DNA of 19,366 nt from JADCGM01 sp943368345 (lineage in GTDB: Bacteria > Pseudomonadota > Alphaproteobacteria > Sphingomonadales > Sphingomonadaceae). Every line of letters begins with the position of its first letter. Positions within the stretch are counted from its first letter, which is position 1. Location of the stretch: NCBI GenBank assembly GCA_943368345.1, contig CALRKY020000041.1:1-19366 (forward strand), read 5' to 3'. Below are positions 15,320 to 19,366 of the stretch, piece after piece. The notes beneath the pieces are model-generated. The model saw only the letters and a program-made list of their open reading frames with translations, was not told the origin of the DNA and ran no database searches. The position numbers and the translations under genes are program-made.

Positions 15320-15958
15320 CTAGCACAGCGCCTTGGAGCTGTTGCCGAGGTTGGTGACGTTGGTCAGGGAGGGCAGGGCGATTTCGCGCGCCATGAAGGA
15401 CGCCGAATATTTGATCAGCTTGTCCTTGGGGTAGAGCGCGGTGAAGAACAGCGGCTGATATTTGTAGAACACCTCGGCGTACATGACATTGTCGCCGGGG
15501 TTGAGCGTCATTCCAGCCACTTTTGCGACGGCGCTGCTCGACTGTCCGGCATTCTCGACACCCAATTGGCTGGCGTTGGTCAGGTTTCCCTGACAGCGCT
15601 GCCAGCGCACCCAATGGCCGTTGTTGGCAGTGTTGCGGGTGACCGAGCTCAGCACCAAGCGCCCGTTGCCGAGAAAATCCACGCCATCGGTTGACAGGCG
15701 AGCGCCCAGGAACAGCGATTTAACGTCTTTCTCGTCGAGACTGGCGCGGTAGCGTGCTGCAAGATCGGCGGTTGAGGTGGCAAGTCGACTGGCCTCCTGA
15801 TGCGCATGCACGAACCACAGCGTGTCCATGCCGAGCAGCAGCGTGGCAATGAACACCGGCAGCATCAGCGAAAATTCGGTAATCGAAATCCCGGCCTCGG
15901 ACCGGCCAAGCTGCGTCATCCAGTGGCGGAGAAAATCAGCTCCCGATTTGGCCGGCAT
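15320..15958 (-). CDS. TadE/TadG-like pilus assembly protein
   Basis: The 212-residue product has the TadE pattern: a short basic cytoplasmic segment, the sequence GRSEAGISITEFSLMLPVF leading into one membrane helix (about 27-49), and a periplasmic region that begins HQEASRLATSTADLAAR. TadE-like proteins are pseudopilins associated with Flp/Tad pili. The ATG at 15958 gives a 23-nt overlap with the preceding gene; an ATG at 15919 (MTQLGRSEAG) would give a 16-nt gap instead. Neither has a clear ribosome site, and the longer form has the more usual basic lead. It is the last gene of the three-gene unit and ends 10 nt from the convergent end of ettA. Confidence 0.82.
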   Translation of the reverse strand: MPAKSGADFLRHWMTQLGRSEAGISITEFSLMLPVFIATLLLGMDTLWFVHAHQEASRLATSTADLAARYRASLDEKDVKSLFLGARLSTDGVDFLGNGRLVLSSVTRNTANNGHWVRWQRCQGNLTNASQLGVENAGQSSSAVAKVAGMTLNPGDNVMYAEVFYKYQPLFFTALYPKDKLIKYSASFMAREIALPSLTNVTNLGNSSKALC

Positions 15959-16520
15959 TGTCGATGCACAGTTCGGGTGAGTTGTTGTTATAGGGTTCGT
16001 TCTTGATGGTCGTGGTAGCCTTGATCGTCACCGCGCCATTTTCGGCCCCCATGATCGAGTCGGTTATCCCGAACAGCAGCTTGTGCTTGGCCGATACCGA
16101 ATAGTGGAGGATGTCCTCCGGACCGCCGCTGGTGTCGGAATTCCACACGCCGTTCTTGTTGAGGTCATAATAGCAATCACCAACGTTCGGCTGGCCAAAT
16201 GGTTCGGAATCCTGGGTCAGCGGCTCCGGTTTTGAAACGGTGCTGTCAAAGGTCTGGTAAGCGCTGGTTGAAATGATCACATCGGCGGGCTTCACGCCGA
16301 CGCTCGAAAGGCGGCCGCGCACGATCGTATCAAGTTCATTCTGGGTATATTGGCCGGTCGCGGTGGACCGCGCGACGTCGCGGATCGAACCGGAAATCAC
16401 CGATTTGACATAACCGAAATAGCTGAGTTCGATGCTGCCCATCAGTAGGAGGAGCGTCGGCACCATCACCATGCCGAACTCGGTGCTGACCGCCCCTCGT
16501 TCGCATTTGCGCCACCTCAT
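15936..16520 (-). CDS. TadE-like pilus assembly protein
   Basis: The 194-residue protein starts with a TadE domain: CERGAVSTEFGMVMVPTLLLL, with the invariant Glu at the edge of a single membrane helix (about 12-33), then SYFGYVKSVISGSIRDVARSTATGQ. The rest is periplasmic and poorly conserved, with two cysteines (in DCYY and LCID) that could form a disulfide. Its ATG overlaps the stop of the VWA gene by 4 nt (ATGA at 16517-16520), so translation is coupled. Middle gene of the unit. Confidence 0.85.
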   Translation of the reverse strand: MRWRKCERGAVSTEFGMVMVPTLLLLMGSIELSYFGYVKSVISGSIRDVARSTATGQYTQNELDTIVRGRLSSVGVKPADVIISTSAYQTFDSTVSKPEPLTQDSEPFGQPNVGDCYYDLNKNGVWNSDTSGGPEDILHYSVSAKHKLLFGITDSIMGAENGAVTIKATTTIKNEPYNNNSPELCIDNAGQIGS

Positions 16521-18367
16521 TTCGACACCCGCAGGTAACCGATGTTGTTGGCGATCTGTTTGAAAATATTGATGAGGTCGGTCGACGTGGTCGCCGAATA
16601 GGATTGGTCGGAGGAGGTCGCGCAGCCTTTCAACTGGCTGGTGGCCGCCAGGCCGAACGAGACGGTCGAGATGTTGACGCCAATCTGTTTGGCCTGCTCG
16701 CAGATCATCAGGAAGCGGGTGTTGTGGCGGCTCTTGGTCCGGTTGTCGCTGGTGCCGGTCGTGCCCAACCGCTGTTCAAAATCCTCATAGCCCCAGGCCG
16801 AATAGCTGGACTCGCTCGGGTCAAGGTCACCGTCGGTCATGAACACGATATAGCGTTTCACCTCGCGGGGCTCTCCGGGGACGCCCGGTTTCAGGTAGGA
16901 GGTTGGATTGGCGAAGGGTGCCGCCGGACTGATCATCGCCAGGCCCCAGTACATGCCGATGTCATGGAGCGTGGAGCCCTGAGGTTTCAGCGCGGCAACA
17001 TAGCTCTGCAAATCCGCTTTGGTTTGTTCGGCGAGCAGTTTGGATTCGGGCGGGCAATAGCGGTTTGGCCCGGTTTCCGACCCCTGCGACGTGTCGGTCC
17101 CCGCCGATAGGCTGGCGTTGTTGTCGCGGTAGATGAAATCATTGTCGTCCTCGACCCGCCAGGGGAGTTGGTTCCACGGGTTTCCGGCACTGCCTGCCAC
17201 CGGCACCACGCCATTTTTTGGGCGGTAGTAGTTGTTCTTTGACGGTGGGGCGAAATAGGGTCGCCAGGGCGGAGCCGTCCCACCAGCGGTCGACGTTCCC
17301 GGTGCAACATCCAGTGTATCAAACGCACCGGCGGGAATGGTTGCGTAGGACGTGCTGCTGCCGATGCTGGTGACTGTCTGTCTGGCTTCAACGCAGCCGC
17401 GCCAAGCGTAAAGATCGGTCACCGCCGTGCCGACTGCACCGCCCGCCGCGACGAAATTGGTCAGGTCTACATTGTTGGTGCCCGACACCAATGCGCGCGG
17501 CATGGGGGTCGTCTCCGAGTTTCCTTCAACAGAGTCATTGTTATACCATTCTTCCGAACCGGTCGTGGCTTTGCGCGGGTACCCGACACCGCTCCAGACA
17601 CAGTTTTTTGAGGTTGCGGTTGTACACCAGCTGGGCGGTCCCGCCTGAACATAGGGGACGCCGTTCACATAGGGCGTATCGGCGATCAGCAGCCGTCCGA
17701 TGTTGACCGTGGCGTTATAGGGCACGATCCCGACGCGGACCCGCAGGCCTTCATTGGCCAACTGCGATCTCGTGGTGTCGAGCGTTGCAAGAAAGTCGAG
17801 TGTCGCCTGTTTCAGCCCCTGAATGCGCGTCGTGCTGCCCGCATAGGCCGCCATCGACCCGGTGACGTCGAGCACAAGGACAACATCGATATTGGACCCG
17901 GATCGGCGGGAACAGGAGGAGGCAGAGATTGGCAAGACCCGTCCGGACGCATTCTGCCCGGTGGCGGCGTCTCCAATCATCATCGTCGGGACATTGGCGC
18001 TGGCGGTAACGCAGAAATTGCCGTCCGCTGCCAGTGTCAGCTGCTTGGTCATCCCCGACGAGCCAAAAATCCCGGCCGGGAAATCGGCGAGCAGGAACTG
18101 CTGAACCTCGACTTCGGCGACCGATCCATTGGCGACATTGGTGTCAGTCAGGATTTTGCGGCCAGCAAGTGTTGCGGCATCCACCGCCTGCTGGAGCCGG
18201 GCCTTGGCCATATAGGTGCGGGACACGTCGACGCCGCCGGCGACCGCTGCCACCACCGGAATGATCCCGGCGGTCATCACCAGCATCACATTGCCCCGCT
18301 CGCTCCGGCCAAGGCGGCGGAGGGTTTGTCGGAACCAGTTTGCAGATGCCGGTTTTTCGCTGTGCAT
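16517..18367 (-). CDS. TadG-like pilus protein with von Willebrand factor A domain
   Basis: The 616-residue protein has the TadG layout: a basic N-terminus with GRSERGNVMLVMTAGI, one membrane helix (about 27-48), the helical stretch RTYMAKARLQQAVDAATLAGRK, and a large periplasmic part. A von Willebrand A domain begins at about 160 with the metal-site motif DVTGS (Asp167, Thr169, Ser171) and resumes after a roughly 250-residue insertion at YIVFMTDGD (about 506-514). The insertion is rich in Gly, Thr, Asn and Trp and contains several cysteines. Such proteins accompany Tad pili and are thought to act in adhesion or pilus assembly. First gene of the unit; a short GGGG site lies just before the ATG at 18365-18367. 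Confidence 0.88.
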   Translation of the reverse strand: MHSEKPASANWFRQTLRRLGRSERGNVMLVMTAGIIPVVAAVAGGVDVSRTYMAKARLQQAVDAATLAGRKILTDTNVANGSVAEVEVQQFLLADFPAGIFGSSGMTKQLTLAADGNFCVTASANVPTMMIGDAATGQNASGRVLPISASSCSRRSGSNIDVVLVLDVTGSMAAYAGSTTRIQGLKQATLDFLATLDTTRSQLANEGLRVRVGIVPYNATVNIGRLLIADTPYVNGVPYVQAGPPSWCTTATSKNCVWSGVGYPRKATTGSEEWYNNDSVEGNSETTPMPRALVSGTNNVDLTNFVAAGGAVGTAVTDLYAWRGCVEARQTVTSIGSSTSYATIPAGAFDTLDVAPGTSTAGGTAPPWRPYFAPPSKNNYYRPKNGVVPVAGSAGNPWNQLPWRVEDDNDFIYRDNNASLSAGTDTSQGSETGPNRYCPPESKLLAEQTKADLQSYVAALKPQGSTLHDIGMYWGLAMISPAAPFANPTSYLKPGVPGEPREVKRYIVFMTDGDLDPSESSYSAWGYEDFEQRLGTTGTSDNRTKSRHNTRFLMICEQAKQIGVNISTVSFGLAATSQLKGCATSSDQSYSATTSTDLINIFKQIANNIGYLRVSK

Positions 18368-18390
18368 GGCCCCTTATTGGCCGGAATGGC

Positions 18391-18418
18391 CTAACGAAGC
18401 GTTATTGCAGAGAGTTAG
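18391..18418. repeat. Short inverted repeat in divergent promoter region
   Basis: CTAAC (18391-18395) and GTTAG (18414-18418) form an inverted repeat with an 18-nt centre that itself contains AACG-AAG-CGTT. It sits in the 73-bp spacer between the VWA gene (minus) and the synthase-like gene (plus) and could be an operator for either, but the arms are short. Confidence 0.25.
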
Positions 18419-18440
18419 CGGGAGCGGTTAACAGCGGGGC

Positions 18441-19100
18441 GTGGCGGGCGCGGATGATCATATAGTCGGACTGGTCCGGGCCGGAGACCCTGTGCGGCAC
18501 CTTGCCACCCTCTACGCACCGGCGGCGGTGCGACCAGCACTCTATGCCATCCACGCGCTCGATCTGGCGCTGCTGGACGTTGCCGTCACCACGACAGACC
18601 CGATGGTCGGGCATATCCGGCTCGCCTGGTGGCGCGAACGGATTGCCGAGCTTGGTCACGGCAAGGCACCCGCCGAACCGATCCTGTTGGCATTGGCCCA
18701 CAGCGCGGTGACGGCTGCAAGTCTAGATGGCTTCGACGATCCGTCACTGGCGTTCCTTGACGGGGCGATGATCGACTGGGCCGTTCAGCGCGGGGAGCGA
18801 TTATTCTCGGCAGTCTCGCTGACGCTGAGCGTCCCGGTTACCTTGGACACACTTGCTGCCGGTCGCGGCTGGGGCGCGGTCGATGGCTGGCGGCACGGCT
18901 TTGTCGAAAAGGACGAAGTACAGCCGATTCTCAACGGCGCACCATCGCGATCACCCGGCCCGCTTCGCCCGCTAATGGGGCTGCTTGCGGTCGCCCGGAG
19001 CGATTTTCAGCGTGCGGACCCCGGTCAACCGGACGGGGTAGCGGTATCACCCTCTCGACAACTGCGTCTGGCCTTCGCCATCGTCACCGGGCGACTTTAG
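18441..19100 (+). CDS. Short squalene/phytoene synthase-like protein
   Basis: The 219-residue protein resembles the squalene/phytoene synthase superfamily. LATLYAPAAVRPALYAIHALD corresponds to the family's YALYAFCRxxDD region and MVGHIRLAWWRERI to its conserved R-x-x-WW-R helix. The aspartate-rich catalytic motifs of true synthases (DxxxD twice) are not both recognisable, and the length is below the usual 270-300 residues. This suggests a NDUFAF6-like or other non-catalytic member, found widely in alphaproteobacteria. The start is GTG at 18441 with no strong ribosome site. It diverges from the pilus unit and is followed closely by an EF-hand gene, probably in the same transcript. Confidence 0.7.
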   Translation: MAGADDHIVGLVRAGDPVRHLATLYAPAAVRPALYAIHALDLALLDVAVTTTDPMVGHIRLAWWRERIAELGHGKAPAEPILLALAHSAVTAASLDGFDDPSLAFLDGAMIDWAVQRGERLFSAVSLTLSVPVTLDTLAAGRGWGAVDGWRHGFVEKDEVQPILNGAPSRSPGPLRPLMGLLAVARSDFQRADPGQPDGVAVSPSRQLRLAFAIVTGRL

Positions 19101-19113
19101 GCGGAGGCGGATG

Positions 19114-19366
19114 ATGACACGGTGGTTGGCGCTGGGCGGGGCGGGTGTTCTGGTTGCCGGTGCGATTGCCGCGCTTTCGGTGGGGGCGGCAAGACCGCAA
19201 TTGCCGGAGCCGCCAGCCGCGTTTCGGGTGACCCCGGACAATGGCGCGCCGCCCGCAGCACCGGCCGCCACCCCGATGGCGCGGGAGGAGAAGCGCTTTG
19301 CCCGCCTCGACACCGATGACAATGGCGGGGTGAGCGAGGCGGAATATCTCGCCAGCCGCCGCAAAG
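19114..19366 (+). CDS. EF-hand domain protein, N-terminal part (cut by window end)
   Basis: An open frame runs off the window after 84 codons. The product has an N-terminal hydrophobic segment (about residues 4-25) that may be a signal peptide or anchor, a Pro/Ala-rich linker, and a canonical EF-hand loop DTDDNGGVSEAE (residues 66-77: Asp1, Asp3, Asn5, Gly6, Ser9, Glu12). It is therefore probably an exported or membrane-tethered calcium-binding protein. Two ATGs stand in tandem at 19111 and 19114; GGAGG at 19103-19107 is 6 nt from the second and only 3 nt from the first, favouring 19114. Confidence 0.75.
   Translation, partial: MTRWLALGGAGVLVAGAIAALSVGAARPQLPEPPAAFRVTPDNGAPPAAPAATPMAREEKRFARLDTDDNGGVSEAEYLASRRK

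Noticed and set aside
15310..15330. Possible terminator between ettA and the convergent pilus unit
   Set aside because: The short GCGC-rich pairing is not followed by a T-run in either direction, and only 10 bp separate the stops.
18387..18401. Possible sigma-54 site TGGCCTAACGAAGCG upstream of the synthase-like gene
   Set aside because: The GC lies one base too close to the GG, a spacing sigma-54 does not normally tolerate, and no activator gene is nearby.

Overview
The window is a GC-rich chromosomal stretch from an alphaproteobacterium. The protein style points to Sphingomonadales: an EttA with the usual alphaproteobacterial N-terminus, TadE/TadG-type pilus proteins ending in a VWA protein, and an NtrC-type regulator with an NtrY-like kinase. 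This placement rests on protein resemblance only; there is no rRNA or marker gene here. I saw no transposase, integrase, plasmid gene or CRISPR array.

Layout, left to right. Positions 1-193 hold no convincing gene but are rich in short palindromes. Next, on the minus strand, comes a two-gene unit (964-1965 UDP-glucuronate 4-epimerase type, then 194-967 YdcF/DUF218), followed by a tRNA-Gln(UUG) on the plus strand (2076-2150). From 9242 down to 2170 on the minus strand runs a compact four-gene export operon: periplasmic adaptor, MacB/LolD-type ATPase, and two paralogous FtsX-fold permeases of about 830 residues each. Divergent from it, on the plus strand, are a sigma-54 response regulator (9400-10782) and its histidine kinase (10786-12126). 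After these come an exported M28 metallopeptidase (minus), the ribosome-associated ABC-F ATPase EttA (plus), a three-gene TadE/TadG/VWA unit (minus), a short squalene/phytoene-synthase-like gene (plus) and the start of an EF-hand protein cut by the window edge.

The centrepiece is the block 2170-12126, which reads as one self-contained circuit. A well-spaced sigma-54 (-24/-12) promoter lies 30 nt upstream of the adaptor gene. Two 16-bp palindromes of the form TGTCCG-N4-CGGACA (the second with one mismatch), 21 bp apart centre to centre, lie about 100 and 121 bp upstream of the predicted transcription start. This is where an NtrC-like activator would bind. The second palindrome abuts the start codon of the regulator gene, so the regulator may also control itself. 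The likely sequence of events is: an envelope signal reaches the kinase, which phosphorylates the regulator; the regulator activates the sigma-54 promoter, and the adaptor-ATPase-dual-permease pump is made. No outer-membrane TolC partner is encoded here. The substrate is unknown. The regulator carries GAFTDA instead of the canonical GAFTGA in its sigma-54 contact loop.

Start sites were revised from the longest open frames for several genes, using Shine-Dalgarno spacing, paralogue alignment and the position of the sigma-54 promoter.
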